A DNA stretch of 64,000 nt from a virus (IMGVR_UViG_3300021962_008747:35688-99687); one strand, 5' to 3'. Shown: positions 34,824 through 43,699, counted from the first letter of the stretch. Numbers and translations: made by a program. The notes: generated from the letters alone by a model not told the origin.

Positions 34824-36587
34824 TCACCTCTTAGAAGAAATTAAATTTAACATTTCTTCAATTGTCGATGCGTCTTCCATAATATCATCACCCATTACTG
34901 TCGATATGATTTTTTTCTTTCTATTAAGGATGTCATATATTACCCCTTCTATTGTGTTTTCAAATAATGGATAATAAACGGATGTTGAATTTTTTTGACC
35001 GATCCTATGAGATCTGTCTTCCGCTTGTGCGTGTTCGGCAGGAACAAATGATAGGTCATTCATAATAACGGCTTCGGCTGCGGTTAAAGTAATACCGACA
35101 CCTGCTGCTTTTAAGTTACCAACAAAAACTTTGATTTTATCGTTTTCTTGAAAATCGTCAACGGCTTTTTGTCTGTGTGGTTTTGAGCAAGACCCATCCA
35201 AATAAACTGCTTGTTTTCCAAAATGTTCATAAATAGTTCTTAATGTGTCTGTAAAATTTGTAAATATTATAACTTTTTTTCCTTGTTCAATAATATTTTC
35301 CGCTAACTCGATTGTGTTTTTAACTTTTTCTTCGGCAATTACTTTTCTAACTTTCATTAGTTTACCAAACTGAATTGTAAGTGATGAAGATTCTTCTGAG
35401 TTATTATCATACCAATTAAAATATTCACCCATTAATTCTTCGTAGTCTTTTGATTTTAATCTCAAATAAACCGGTGTGATAATTTTATCAGGTAAATCTA
35501 ACACATCTTCTTTTAGTCTTCTAAGTATATGTGTTTGAGTTCTTTCTCGTAACTCATCTAAATTTGATGCTCCCGTTACATTCCATACTTTTCTTTTTCC
35601 AACACTAAACTGAAAACCATTACAGTATCTTTTAGCATACGCCATCCAATTTGCAGCAACAGGACTTTCAACTAAATTTAAAAGATTATAATAATTCATT
35701 GGTCTTGATGTCATTGGTGTCCCCGTAAGTAACCAAACCCTTTCAACTTTACCACAAAGATCATTTACAATTTTTGTTCTTTGCGCTTGTGGATTTGAAA
35801 TCATATGTGCCTCATCCATAATAACTAAATCAAAATTAGTATTTAAAATTATTGACTCATCTTTCTTTTTAGGATCATGAAAGTTTTTTAATATGTCGTA
35901 GTTAATAATAACAAAATCGGATTCAGTTGAAAATTTTTTACCTTCAGCAATATAAACAGACCTGTCTGAATAATTTTCAATTTCACGCTGCCAATTTATT
36001 TTGAGTGATGCGGGACAAACAATTAATATTTTTTTTGCGCCCGTTTCAAGTGCCGAAATAATTGTTGATGTTGTTTTACCAAGACCCATGTCGTCAGCCA
36101 AAATAAACTTTTTATTTCTAACAAGTTTTTCAATCGCCTCTTTTTGATGATCCATCGGTGCCCTGTGATCGTATTTAGAATATTCTATAACAACATTTTT
36201 AACTTCATTGTCTTTAATAAGTGCACTTTTTGGAACCCAAAAATCATGTAAAGTTTCCCCACTAAATATTTTTCCCCATATATGATATGATTTATCTTTT
36301 TCTACAAGTAACTTTTCAACATAAATTTCTGATGGTTCTTTTGTAAACATTTTATCTTCCATCATTTTTTTACCAAAATAGGAATCTAGTTTGACCCATT
36401 TTTTGGCAACCTTTGGTATTCTGCCGTGAAAGTTAATAATATATTCTGCTTGTGATCTTGTAGGGGTAAATGATTTACTATTTTGTTTTTTGTGTTTTAA
36501 CGACAATATATAGTTATTTGACCCAACATATTCGTCTAATAATTGAAGGGCTCTTGTCTCAGGTGTTTTTGAAATTAATTCTTCCAT
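34824..36587 (-). CDS. SNF2-family DNA helicase/translocase
   Basis: A 587-residue superfamily 2 enzyme. Motif I DDMGLGKT at residues 165-172, motif II DEAH at 258-261, motif III WLLTGTPM, and C-terminal SNF2 motifs KVIIFTNFTDTL, VFVGNLKAAGVGITLTAAE and QAEDRSHRIGQK. This is the single-protein SNF2 layout close to SMARCAL1/HARP-like annealing helicases, and could act like T4 UvsW in remodelling branched DNA. I chose the ATG at 36587 because a TATTTATA box lies five bases upstream; an in-frame ATG 27 codons earlier would add a hydrophobic stretch read across the box. Confidence 0.85.
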   Translation of the reverse strand: MEELISKTPETRALQLLDEYVGSNNYILSLKHKKQNSKSFTPTRSQAEYIINFHGRIPKVAKKWVKLDSYFGKKMMEDKMFTKEPSEIYVEKLLVEKDKSYHIWGKIFSGETLHDFWVPKSALIKDNEVKNVVIEYSKYDHRAPMDHQKEAIEKLVRNKKFILADDMGLGKTTSTIISALETGAKKILIVCPASLKINWQREIENYSDRSVYIAEGKKFSTESDFVIINYDILKNFHDPKKKDESIILNTNFDLVIMDEAHMISNPQAQRTKIVNDLCGKVERVWLLTGTPMTSRPMNYYNLLNLVESPVAANWMAYAKRYCNGFQFSVGKRKVWNVTGASNLDELRERTQTHILRRLKEDVLDLPDKIITPVYLRLKSKDYEELMGEYFNWYDNNSEESSSLTIQFGKLMKVRKVIAEEKVKNTIELAENIIEQGKKVIIFTNFTDTLRTIYEHFGKQAVYLDGSCSKPHRQKAVDDFQENDKIKVFVGNLKAAGVGITLTAAEAVIMNDLSFVPAEHAQAEDRSHRIGQKNSTSVYYPLFENTIEGVIYDILNRKKKIISTVMGDDIMEDASTIEEMLNLISSKR

Positions 36588-36592
36588 TATAT

Positions 36593-36600
36593 TATAAATA
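36593..36600 (-). promoter_or_regulatory. Predicted late promoter box TATTTATA
   Basis: Minus-strand box five bases before the helicase ATG at 36587; divergent with the plus-strand box at 36635. Confidence 0.5.
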
Positions 36601-36634
36601 AAAATAGTAAAATATAATAAAAAATCAATTAAAG

Positions 36635-36642
36635 TATTTATA
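36635..36642 (+). promoter_or_regulatory. Predicted late promoter box TATTTATA
   Basis: Plus-strand box four bases before the ATG at 36647; start of the tail operon. Confidence 0.5.
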
Positions 36643-36646
36643 TTAT

Positions 36647-37162
36647 ATGACACAGAATAAAGTTCCAATTACAAGATTAAATAAGTTTTTCTCAGAGGAG
36701 GACTTCAATTTAGATATTAATATGGGTATGGAATGGCAAATGGGTGATATGAATTTCACTGTTGTTTTATATCGAGTAGATAGACAAAAAACAAATAATG
36801 ATGATGTTTATGGTGAGGCTTTAACTAATGGAATTCAGTTTTTAGTACCTGTTGAATTAAAAGGTTTAGTAAAAATAGAGTCTCCTTCTAATTCTGATTA
36901 TGGGTCTTCTAAACTTTCACAAATAGAACCAGGTAATATGACGTTTAGTGTTTATCAATCACATTTAGATCAATTGGCTGTTGAGATATCTTTAGGTGAT
37001 TATTTAGCGTATTACGAAACAGAAGATAGAGTGAGATATTATTCGGTAGTTAATGACGGTAGAGTTAATTCAGACTTGAAACACTCATATGGTGGATATA
37101 AAAAATATTATAGAACAATAATCGCAGCACCAACAACACAAGAAATTTTTGACGGAGTTTAA
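36647..37162 (+). CDS. Putative neck/head-tail joining protein
   Basis: A 171-residue protein, beta-rich with Met/Trp-rich start (ITRLNKFFSEEDFNLDI, MGMEWQMGDM) and a regular strand series to LGDYLAYYETEDRVRYYSVV. Position is the strongest clue: in T4-type genomes gp13, gp14 and gp15 are grouped, and here it lies between a gp13-like gene (divergent) and a gp15-like gene. A gp14-type role is possible; I do not see a firm sequence signature. Confidence 0.5.
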   Translation: MTQNKVPITRLNKFFSEEDFNLDINMGMEWQMGDMNFTVVLYRVDRQKTNNDDVYGEALTNGIQFLVPVELKGLVKIESPSNSDYGSSKLSQIEPGNMTFSVYQSHLDQLAVEISLGDYLAYYETEDRVRYYSVVNDGRVNSDLKHSYGGYKKYYRTIIAAPTTQEIFDGV

Positions 37163-37164
37163 TT

Positions 37165-38394
37165 ATGGCATTACCAAAAAAAATAAAAAAAACATTACCA
37201 CTAGTCCCAAAGAAAGTAGGTAAAGAGAGAAGACAAGAAATGTTAGACCAAGTTACTGATGGTGGAACATTTTTACCTAAAGGAGTTTTACATGCTGATT
37301 TAGATAGAGGAGTTTTAGATTTTGTAAAAGAAAAACTTAAATTAGTTGTTGATGGTAAAGACGTACCTACCGTTGATAAAATCATAACAAATCAAAGTTG
37401 GGCACAATTTACTGAAACGTGGGAGTTTCAAGACTTAGATAAAAATGTTTCATTACCTTTTATTATAACCGTAAGAGAACCTACAGTAAAATACGGTAAA
37501 ATTTGGGGTGGGCAAGCAAATATTCCTGATAGGTTAAAGTTTTATTATTATTCTGTTCCGACTTGGGACGGGGATAGAAAAGGTGCGGATGTTTATAAAA
37601 TACCACAACCAGTACCTGTTGATATTACATATTCAGTTAAGATTTTTTGTTCAAGAATGAGAGAAGTAAATGAATTCAATAAAATAATGATGCAAACATT
37701 TACCTCTAAACAAGCTTATACACAAATTAAGGGTCATTTTATGCCATTAAAAATGGAAGACCCGTCAGACGAATCTGTTAAAGATATGGAGAAAAGAAAA
37801 TATTATATTCAAACATATAAAATAACTCTTATGGGATTTTTATTAGATGAAGAAGAATTTACAGTTGCTCCCGCAATTTCAAGACAGGTTTCAATGTTTG
37901 AAGTAGATACTAGAACTAAAAGTAGAAGAGTAAAAATTGAACCACCTAGACCTGATAATTTTGATTTGGATTTTTTATTTATTTCAGGTAACACAGAACT
38001 TGTTGAAGTTATGAGATACGATGCAGATATTGTTATTGATAGTGCAACAAACATTACAAATTGTTTTTCAATTGGTTATTCATCTATAACAAATAATAAC
38101 TTGGTTTATACTAATTGTTCAGGATCAACCGTTACACTACCAACATTATCAGGAAATTCAGGTACTGTTTGTGTTAAATCATCTACACAACCATATTTTA
38201 CAATATCTAGTGGGGGTACAATAACACCAACTACATCTTGTTCTGTTGGTTATTCCGTTTTTATAAATAATAATTTTTATGGGGACAACTTATCACTAAT
38301 ACAAGTAAATAATGGAGACGTTTTAAAAATAGTCGTATACAAAGAAGACATAACAAAAGAATCAATAATTAAAACAATAGTTAAATTATTATAA
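37165..38394 (+). CDS. 15: gp15-like tail completion/sheath stabiliser
   Basis: A 409-residue protein. Residues about 120-245 (FYYYSVPTWDGDRKG, PVPVDITYSVKIFCSRMREV, YYIQTYKITLMGFLLDEEEF) follow the T4 gp15 pattern, in which this hexameric protein caps the tail and joins it to the neck. After residue about 290 a separate beta domain (VTLPTLSGNSGTVCV, SVGYSVFINNNFYG) looks like an added decoration domain; T4 gp15 is shorter (about 270 residues). It is two bases after the previous gene and overlaps a small minus-strand gene by six bases. Confidence 0.55.
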   Translation: MALPKKIKKTLPLVPKKVGKERRQEMLDQVTDGGTFLPKGVLHADLDRGVLDFVKEKLKLVVDGKDVPTVDKIITNQSWAQFTETWEFQDLDKNVSLPFIITVREPTVKYGKIWGGQANIPDRLKFYYYSVPTWDGDRKGADVYKIPQPVPVDITYSVKIFCSRMREVNEFNKIMMQTFTSKQAYTQIKGHFMPLKMEDPSDESVKDMEKRKYYIQTYKITLMGFLLDEEEFTVAPAISRQVSMFEVDTRTKSRRVKIEPPRPDNFDLDFLFISGNTELVEVMRYDADIVIDSATNITNCFSIGYSSITNNNLVYTNCSGSTVTLPTLSGNSGTVCVKSSTQPYFTISSGGTITPTTSCSVGYSVFINNNFYGDNLSLIQVNNGDVLKIVVYKEDITKESIIKTIVKLL

Positions 38395-38544
38395 ATCTTC
38401 ACCGTATATATCCTTTTCTTTTTGACAATTTTTCAAAATCAAGTTTTCTAAGAATTTATACACCTTAAACCCTTTTTTTTCACAATACTCCTTCAATAGT
38501 TTGTGCGATTCTTCTGAAATTTTAATGTTTTTAATTTTTTTCAT
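38389..38544 (-). CDS. Small ribbon-helix-helix-like regulator
   Basis: A 51-residue ORF on the minus strand between gp15-like and sheath genes. It begins MKKIKNIKISEESHKLLKEY, a short basic strand followed by helix, then KKGFKVYKFLENLILKN, a second helix; this fits Arc/CopG-type ribbon-helix-helix DNA-binding proteins, which bind inverted repeats as dimers. An inverted repeat lies 18 bases upstream. Its 3' end overlaps the gp15-like gene, opposite orientation. If expressed it may control the sheath transcript or itself. Confidence 0.5.
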   Translation of the reverse strand: MKKIKNIKISEESHKLLKEYCEKKGFKVYKFLENLILKNCQKEKDIYGEDL

Positions 38545-38558
38545 AATAAAGTAAATAG

Positions 38559-38600
38559 TTAAGGCAGAAAAAAGGTAGAATTATTTCTGCCACACCTTAA
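38559..38600. promoter_or_regulatory. Inverted repeat between small regulator and tail sheath
   Basis: GGCAGAAA (38563-38570) and TTTCTGCC (38584-38591) form a perfect eight-base inverted repeat with a 13-base loop; an alternative outer pair TTAAGG/CCTTAA lies at 38559-38564 and 38595-38600. No T-run follows on either strand, so it is more like an operator or RNA structure than a terminator. Confidence 0.45.
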
Positions 38601-38640
38601 ATAATTACATTTTATAAGTGTTTTTTGCTTTAAATGATTG

Positions 38641-38648
38641 TATTTATA
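38641..38648 (+). promoter_or_regulatory. Predicted late promoter box for the tail sheath
   Basis: TATTTATA 32 bases before the sheath ATG (38681). The same 32-base spacing is found before the tail tube gene. Confidence 0.6.
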
Positions 38649-38680
38649 TAAAAAAATAAATTTAAAAATACAGTAAAATA

Positions 38681-41600
38681 ATGGCTTCAACTAACAAAGT
38701 ATTTGTATCTCCAGGTGTTTATACATCAGAAAGAGATTTAACTTTTGTGGCTCAAAGTGTCGGTGTAACAACATTAGGTATTGTAGGTGAAACACTACAA
38801 GGTCCGGCATTTGAACCAATCTTCATTACAAGTTTTGACGAGTATCAAGTTTATTTCGGTGGCACAAGCCCTGAAAAATTTGTTAATACTCAAATTCCTA
38901 AATATGAAACATCTTATATTGCAAAATCTTATTTGCAACAATCTAACCAACTTTTTGTAACAAGAGTTCTTGGTTTATCAGGTTATGATGCGGGACCATC
39001 TTGGTCTATTACAACGATAGGAAACCCCGATACATCAACAATAGCGGCAACAGGTACTAGTACATCATATACATTAACTTTCACAGGTACAACAGGTTCA
39101 AGTGCAAATGTTACCGTAACTAACCCGTCATCATTGTTAACATCAATATTTTATAACAATTATACAACATTTAATGGAGGTACTTCATCATTAAATCAAG
39201 ATTTTATAAATTTCTTATCAAATAAAATTAATAATTTTGCGAGTGGTGGTAGTGGTGCAACAGTAGGTAACGCAGTATTTTGGGGAACAGTAAGTGGGGG
39301 AACATTTAACCAAGTAACCGGAACAACATTATTTGGTGTTCCTGTTTCTGCAACAACTGAAACTTTTGGTGTTGATGATGTAATTTTAGCAAATGCGGAT
39401 TTAAGTGCTGACGTTAACGATCCTTGGTATTATGCATTATTTGATTATACTAAAACTAATAGTGTTGGAAGTTATTATGGTTTTGGTTTTGGTGCTGCTC
39501 TTGACGCTATTGGTACTGGAGCAACTACCTCACAATTTACAGGAACTTGTAAATTATATGCAACATTCTATTCGGGTACACCATATTCTGATTATGATGA
39601 TTTAGTAGTTGCGACTTTAAGATCAAGAGGTATTTCTACATATTCATCAGATGATGGTCCTGTTTATGAAGTTAGTGGAACAAGCGACGCAATTATGGTA
39701 TGTTCAGGAAATTATTCAGGAATCACTAAAGACCCATATGGTACATTTGTTATTTCAGGTATAACAAAAGATAGCGACACTTTTAGTTTTGAAACCTCAC
39801 TTCTTTCAACAGATAGTAGATACATTTCTAAAATCTTTGGTAGATCTAATTTTGCTAAAGATAGAAACGAAGTTCCTTTATTTGTTGAGGAATCTTACAG
39901 TAGTTTATTAACAACAGGTTACAGGGCAGGTAAAGTTAGAGGTTTGTATTGTGATTTTATTGCTATTGATGATGCTAGAAGCGGTGATAATGATACTTTA
40001 GGGTTTTATTTAGAACAATATCAAACACCTGAAACACCTTTCGTTGTTTCTGAGTTAAGAGGTAATAAAGTTTATAAATTATTTAAATTTAAACTTATTT
40101 CTGACGGAGACGCAGCAAATAGACTAGTTAAAATTTCTATTGGTAACATATCATTTAATAATGGTACTTTCGATATCTTTGTAAGAGATTTTTATGATAA
40201 TGATCAAAACGTTAGAGTAATTGAAAGTTTTACAAATTGTTCTATGGACCCTAATCTTAATAATTTCGTTGCAAACAAGGTAGGAACTGCGAACGGCGAG
40301 TACAAATTAAACTCTAAATACATAATGGTTGAGTTGAGTGAGGAATATCCTACTGACGCATTACCTTGTGGATTTGAAGGTTATACTTCTAGACAATATC
40401 AAACAGCTACACCTCCGTTTGTTATTTATAAAACAAAATATTTACAACCAGGTGAAGTAGTTTATAATCCACCTTTTGGTTCTTCTGCTGGTGGAGATAA
40501 TCCGGTTATTTCAAACGGAGAGAATCCAAGAAGAGCTTATTTAGGTATTTCTAATATTACAGGAATAGATTATGATTTCTTTAATTATAAAGGAAAACAA
40601 CTACCTTCAAATATTGCGGTAGATACTACAGGATCGGAATGGGGTTATAAAACAAAAGGTTTCCACATGGATAGTGGGGCAACTATTGTTACCATGTATG
40701 ATGTACTCACATCTGCAAATACTTCGGCCTTTGAAGTTGGGGTTTCTTCTTTCAACTCTGAACCGACAGATTCAGATAATGCATATTTTAGATTAAATAC
40801 TCGTAAATTTACATTATTAGCTGCAGGTGGTTTTGATGGTTGGGATATATACAGAGAAAGTAGAACGAATACCGATAGATTCCAATTAGGTCAATCAGGA
40901 TATAAAAAAGGAGCTGCTGCATCTGCAACATACCCAACAGCCACAGGATGGGGAGCATTTAAACAAATTACAGGACCTAACCAAGAAGTATGGGCAAATA
41001 CTGACTATTATGCTTATCTATGGGGTCAAACATCATTTGCAAATCCTGAAGCAACTAACATTAACGTTTTTGTTACACCAGGAATTGATTATGTTAATAA
41101 CTCAAATCTTGTTGAAAACGCTATAGATATAGTTGAAACTGATAGAGCTGACTCAATTTACATTTGTACAACACCTGACTTTAATCTTTTCTTACCTTCA
41201 TACAGTGATTTAACAGAAGGGTTAATTTACCCACAAGAAGCGGTAGATAATTTAGAAAATACAGGAATTGATTCAAATTATACCGCAACTTACTACCCGT
41301 GGATTTTAACAAGGGATTCAGTTAATAATACACAAATTTATCTTCCACCAACAGGTGAGGTTACTAAAAACTTAGCTTTGACTGATAACATCGCGTTCCC
41401 TTGGTTCGCATCTGCAGGTTATACAAGAGGTTTGGTTAACTCTATTAAAGCAAGAAAAAAACTAACTCAAGAAGATAGAGATACTTTATATAAAGGAAGA
41501 ATTAACCCAATCGCCACTTTCTCTGATGTTGGTACAGTAATTTGGGGTAATAAAACTTTACAAATTAGAGAATCCGCTTTAGATAGAATTAACGTTAGAA

Positions 41601-41893
41601 GGTTGTTACTACAAGCAAGAAAACTAATTTCAGCGGTGGCGGTTAGATTGTTATTTGAACAAAATGACGATAAAGTAAGACAAGACTTCTTAGATGCTGT
41701 TAACCCTATTTTAGATTCAATTAGAAGAGATAGAGGTTTGATCGACTTTAGAGTTACTGTTTCAAACACACCTGAAGATTTAGATTCTAATACTTTAACC
41801 GGTAAAATTTATTTGAAACCAACAAGAGCTTTAGAATATATTGATATCGAATTTGTTATCACACCAACGGGAGCATCTTTTGATGACGTTTAA
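38681..41893 (+). CDS. 18: Tail sheath protein (gp18-like)
   Basis: A 1070-residue contractile sheath subunit. The N-terminus (VFVSPGVYTSERDLTFVAQS, GVTTLGIVGETLQGPAFEP) and C-terminus (NVRRLLLQARKLISAVAVRL and KIYLKPTRALEYIDIEFVIT) are the conserved core of gp18-type sheaths, which form rings around the tube and interlock with neighbours through their ends. T4 gp18 is 659 residues; the extra 400 residues are Ser/Thr/Gly-rich central insertions (about 120-620), expected on the outer face. High expression is suggested by its own promoter box with a longer leader. Confidence 0.9.
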   Translation: MASTNKVFVSPGVYTSERDLTFVAQSVGVTTLGIVGETLQGPAFEPIFITSFDEYQVYFGGTSPEKFVNTQIPKYETSYIAKSYLQQSNQLFVTRVLGLSGYDAGPSWSITTIGNPDTSTIAATGTSTSYTLTFTGTTGSSANVTVTNPSSLLTSIFYNNYTTFNGGTSSLNQDFINFLSNKINNFASGGSGATVGNAVFWGTVSGGTFNQVTGTTLFGVPVSATTETFGVDDVILANADLSADVNDPWYYALFDYTKTNSVGSYYGFGFGAALDAIGTGATTSQFTGTCKLYATFYSGTPYSDYDDLVVATLRSRGISTYSSDDGPVYEVSGTSDAIMVCSGNYSGITKDPYGTFVISGITKDSDTFSFETSLLSTDSRYISKIFGRSNFAKDRNEVPLFVEESYSSLLTTGYRAGKVRGLYCDFIAIDDARSGDNDTLGFYLEQYQTPETPFVVSELRGNKVYKLFKFKLISDGDAANRLVKISIGNISFNNGTFDIFVRDFYDNDQNVRVIESFTNCSMDPNLNNFVANKVGTANGEYKLNSKYIMVELSEEYPTDALPCGFEGYTSRQYQTATPPFVIYKTKYLQPGEVVYNPPFGSSAGGDNPVISNGENPRRAYLGISNITGIDYDFFNYKGKQLPSNIAVDTTGSEWGYKTKGFHMDSGATIVTMYDVLTSANTSAFEVGVSSFNSEPTDSDNAYFRLNTRKFTLLAAGGFDGWDIYRESRTNTDRFQLGQSGYKKGAAASATYPTATGWGAFKQITGPNQEVWANTDYYAYLWGQTSFANPEATNINVFVTPGIDYVNNSNLVENAIDIVETDRADSIYICTTPDFNLFLPSYSDLTEGLIYPQEAVDNLENTGIDSNYTATYYPWILTRDSVNNTQIYLPPTGEVTKNLALTDNIAFPWFASAGYTRGLVNSIKARKKLTQEDRDTLYKGRINPIATFSDVGTVIWGNKTLQIRESALDRINVRRLLLQARKLISAVAVRLLFEQNDDKVRQDFLDAVNPILDSIRRDRGLIDFRVTVSNTPEDLDSNTLTGKIYLKPTRALEYIDIEFVITPTGASFDDV

Positions 41894-41912
41894 AAAAAAA
41901 TTAAGAATAAAT

Positions 41913-41936
41913 ATGGGGGATAGAAATATTCCCCAT
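41913..41936 (+). terminator. Strong hairpin after the sheath gene
   Basis: ATGGGGGATA pairs with TATTCCCCAT (ten pairs, one G-T) around a GAAA tetraloop, 20 bases after the sheath stop. The following sequence is T-rich but lacks a clean T-run, so it may be a weak terminator or an mRNA-stabilising 3' end. Confidence 0.5.
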
Positions 41937-41941
41937 TTATA

Positions 41942-41949
41942 TATTTATA
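41942..41949 (+). promoter_or_regulatory. Predicted late promoter box TATTTATA
   Basis: Box 11 bases before the ATG at 41961, directly after the sheath hairpin. Confidence 0.55.
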
Positions 41950-41960
41950 AATAAAAATAT

Positions 41961-42098
41961 ATGAAAATAGAAAAGAAAATTATTAAAGAAACGGTAAATG
42001 ATTTTTCAAAATCTAAAAAAACTTTTTCATCTAAAAAACAAAACATAATAATAACTGAAGAACAACTTCAGAAAATTCTTTTATTAATTAAAAAATAA
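41961..42098 (+). CDS. 45-residue basic peptide, capsid-targeting-like
   Basis: An ORF of 45 codons with its own TATTTATA box; its stop overlaps the next ATG (TAATG). The peptide starts MKIEKKIIKETVNDF (I-K-E at 8-10) and ends with IIITEEQLQKILLLIKK, a segment like the L-T-E-x-x-L-x-x-I motif found at the N-termini of many proteins of large Bacteroidetes phages. Its composition is like that of the leader peptides of the superoxide dismutase and HAD proteins. It may be a packaged or scaffold peptide. Confidence 0.5.
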   Translation: MKIEKKIIKETVNDFSKSKKTFSSKKQNIIITEEQLQKILLLIKK

Positions 42099-43051
42099 TG
42101 GATATAAAAAAACATATATATCGAGAATTAAATAAAAGAAGATTAAATGAGGGAATAACCGAAGAAGGAAGACCTGATTTAAATTATTATGCTTTTGATT
42201 GGGATGATAATATTGCGTTTATGCCAACAAAAATAATTGTCTTAACTGAAAATGAAGATGAGATTGGAATGTCTACTGAAGACTTTGCAGAACATAGACA
42301 TCAAATTGGTGTTGAACCCTTTAATTATAAAGGAACGACTGTTGTTGGTTATGCAAACAATCCTTTTAGAAATTTTAGAACAGAAGGTGATAAGAAATTT
42401 ATAATAGATTCTATGGTTGCTAGTCCGGGACCTTCATGGAATGATTTTGTGGAATGTATTAATGGAGGATCAATTTTTGCAATTATAACCGCAAGAGGAC
42501 ATAATCCTGAGACATTAAAAGAGTCTGTCTTAAATTACATAGTGTCTAATCATTTAGGTATAAATTCTAAAGTTTTAGTAGAAAATCTTAAAAAATATAG
42601 AGGATTACAAACTGAAGGAATTTTTGAGAATGTTAAAGATTTAAAGTATGACGATAAAGAACTTATTATGGAATACTTAGATATGTGTAAATTTCATCCG
42701 GTTTCTTTTGGTGCTGGAAGTGCAGCGTCTCCTGAAGAAGAAAAAAATAAAGCGTTACAAAAATTTATTATTTACTGTAAACAACAAGCTAGAGATTTAG
42801 TTCAAGATATTTTAAGAAAAAACCCAAATAAAAAATTAGAAGATATTTCACCCAAATTTAAAAATGACGTAAATATGAATGAACCAACACAAGATATAGA
42901 TGAATTGGTATCTAGAAATGTCTCAATAGGTTTTTCAGACGATGATCCAAGAAATATACAAGCTTCTTCAGAATTTCTTAAAAAGGAATATGAAAAAAGT
43001 CCAGTAAATTTATATTTAACTAAAGGAGGAACTAAAACTAAATATGATTAG
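42098..43051 (+). CDS. HAD-superfamily phosphatase-like protein with packaging-like N-terminus
   Basis: A 317-residue protein. Motif I YYAFDWDDNIAFMPTKI has the catalytic Asp34-x-Asp36; motif II is IFAIITARGHNPETLKESV; motif IV is IGFSDDDPRNI near residue 274. This is the acid-phosphatase-like HAD arrangement, acting on a phosphorylated small molecule or nucleic acid end; substrate unknown. The first 18 residues (MDIKKHIYRELNKRRLNE) are a basic amphipathic helix ending L-N-E before Gly, like a T4 capsid-targeting peptide. It lies between the sheath and tube genes. Confidence 0.65.
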   Translation: MDIKKHIYRELNKRRLNEGITEEGRPDLNYYAFDWDDNIAFMPTKIIVLTENEDEIGMSTEDFAEHRHQIGVEPFNYKGTTVVGYANNPFRNFRTEGDKKFIIDSMVASPGPSWNDFVECINGGSIFAIITARGHNPETLKESVLNYIVSNHLGINSKVLVENLKKYRGLQTEGIFENVKDLKYDDKELIMEYLDMCKFHPVSFGAGSAASPEEEKNKALQKFIIYCKQQARDLVQDILRKNPNKKLEDISPKFKNDVNMNEPTQDIDELVSRNVSIGFSDDDPRNIQASSEFLKKEYEKSPVNLYLTKGGTKTKYD

Positions 43052-43117
43052 TAATTCTATATATAGAGAATATTTGAAAAATAATTTAAAGTAAATAGAA
43101 AAAAAATAACGAACTAA

Positions 43118-43125
43118 TATTTATA
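43118..43125 (+). promoter_or_regulatory. Predicted late promoter box for the tail tube
   Basis: TATTTATA 32 bases before the tail tube ATG (43158), the same spacing as at the sheath gene. Confidence 0.6.
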
Positions 43126-43157
43126 ATAAAAAATAAAAACAATTTAAACTAATAACT

Positions 43158-43646
43158 ATGGCTGATTTATTAATGAGAATGCCTTTTCAATATGAACCTA
43201 AAAGAGCAAATAGGTTTATCTTGACGTTCCCATCTTCTTTGGGAATAAATTCTTGGTATGTTGAAACTACCAATAGACCCACAATTACAATTAACAAAAA
43301 AGAAATAAAATTCTTAAACACACAAACTTACGTCTCAAGTAACTTTTCATGGGGTGAGATTGGTGTTAAATTAAGAGACCCAATCGGACCTTCAGCGGCT
43401 CAAGCAGCAATGGAGTGGGTTAGATTACATGCAGAATCAGTAACAGGTCGTATGGGTTATGCTGCGGGTTATAAAAAAGATCTTGACTTAGAATTATTAG
43501 ACCCAACAGGGGTTGCTGTTGAAAAGTGGATTTTACAAGGTTGTTTGATTACTTCAGTTAACTTTGGTTCACTAAACTATGGTGGAGATGATATCATGGG
43601 AGTTGATATGAAATTACAACCTGATAGATGTATTTTAGTATATTAA
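43158..43646 (+). CDS. 19: Tail tube protein (gp19-like)
   Basis: A 162-residue protein of the T4 gp19 type (T4: 163 residues). Seen: FQYEPKRANRFILTF, the strand WYVETTNRPTITIN, VKLRDPIGPSAAQAAMEWVR and LDLELLDPTGVAVEKWILQG, ending GVDMKLQPDRCILV. Hexamers stack to make the inner tube through which DNA passes. It is followed by a terminator and preceded by its own box, fitting high expression. Confidence 0.9.
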   Translation: MADLLMRMPFQYEPKRANRFILTFPSSLGINSWYVETTNRPTITINKKEIKFLNTQTYVSSNFSWGEIGVKLRDPIGPSAAQAAMEWVRLHAESVTGRMGYAAGYKKDLDLELLDPTGVAVEKWILQGCLITSVNFGSLNYGGDDIMGVDMKLQPDRCILVY

Positions 43647-43670
43647 TTTATTTTTAAATATTTTATAATG

Positions 43671-43699
43671 AACCTCACTAACAAAGTGGGGTTTTTTAT
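43671..43699 (+). terminator. Rho-independent terminator after the tail tube gene
   Basis: AACCTCACT pairs with AGTGGGGTT (one T-G pair) around a five-base loop and ends in TTTTTT. Confidence 0.8.

Noticed and set aside
34813-34827. Start of the superoxide dismutase at the GTG at 34827
   Set aside because: ATG five codons later is normal for this genome, and the earlier start overlaps the helicase stop. The AATAAATA here (TATTTATT on the minus strand) is only three bases from the ATG, so I did not count it as a promoter.
36588-36668. N-terminal extension of the SNF2 helicase to 36668
   Set aside because: It would read through a late promoter box and code a hydrophobic, unconserved-looking stretch; the ATG at 36587 with the box five bases upstream is better.
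43045-43095. A 16-codon ORF overlapping the end of the HAD gene
   Set aside because: Too short and without supporting spacing or composition.
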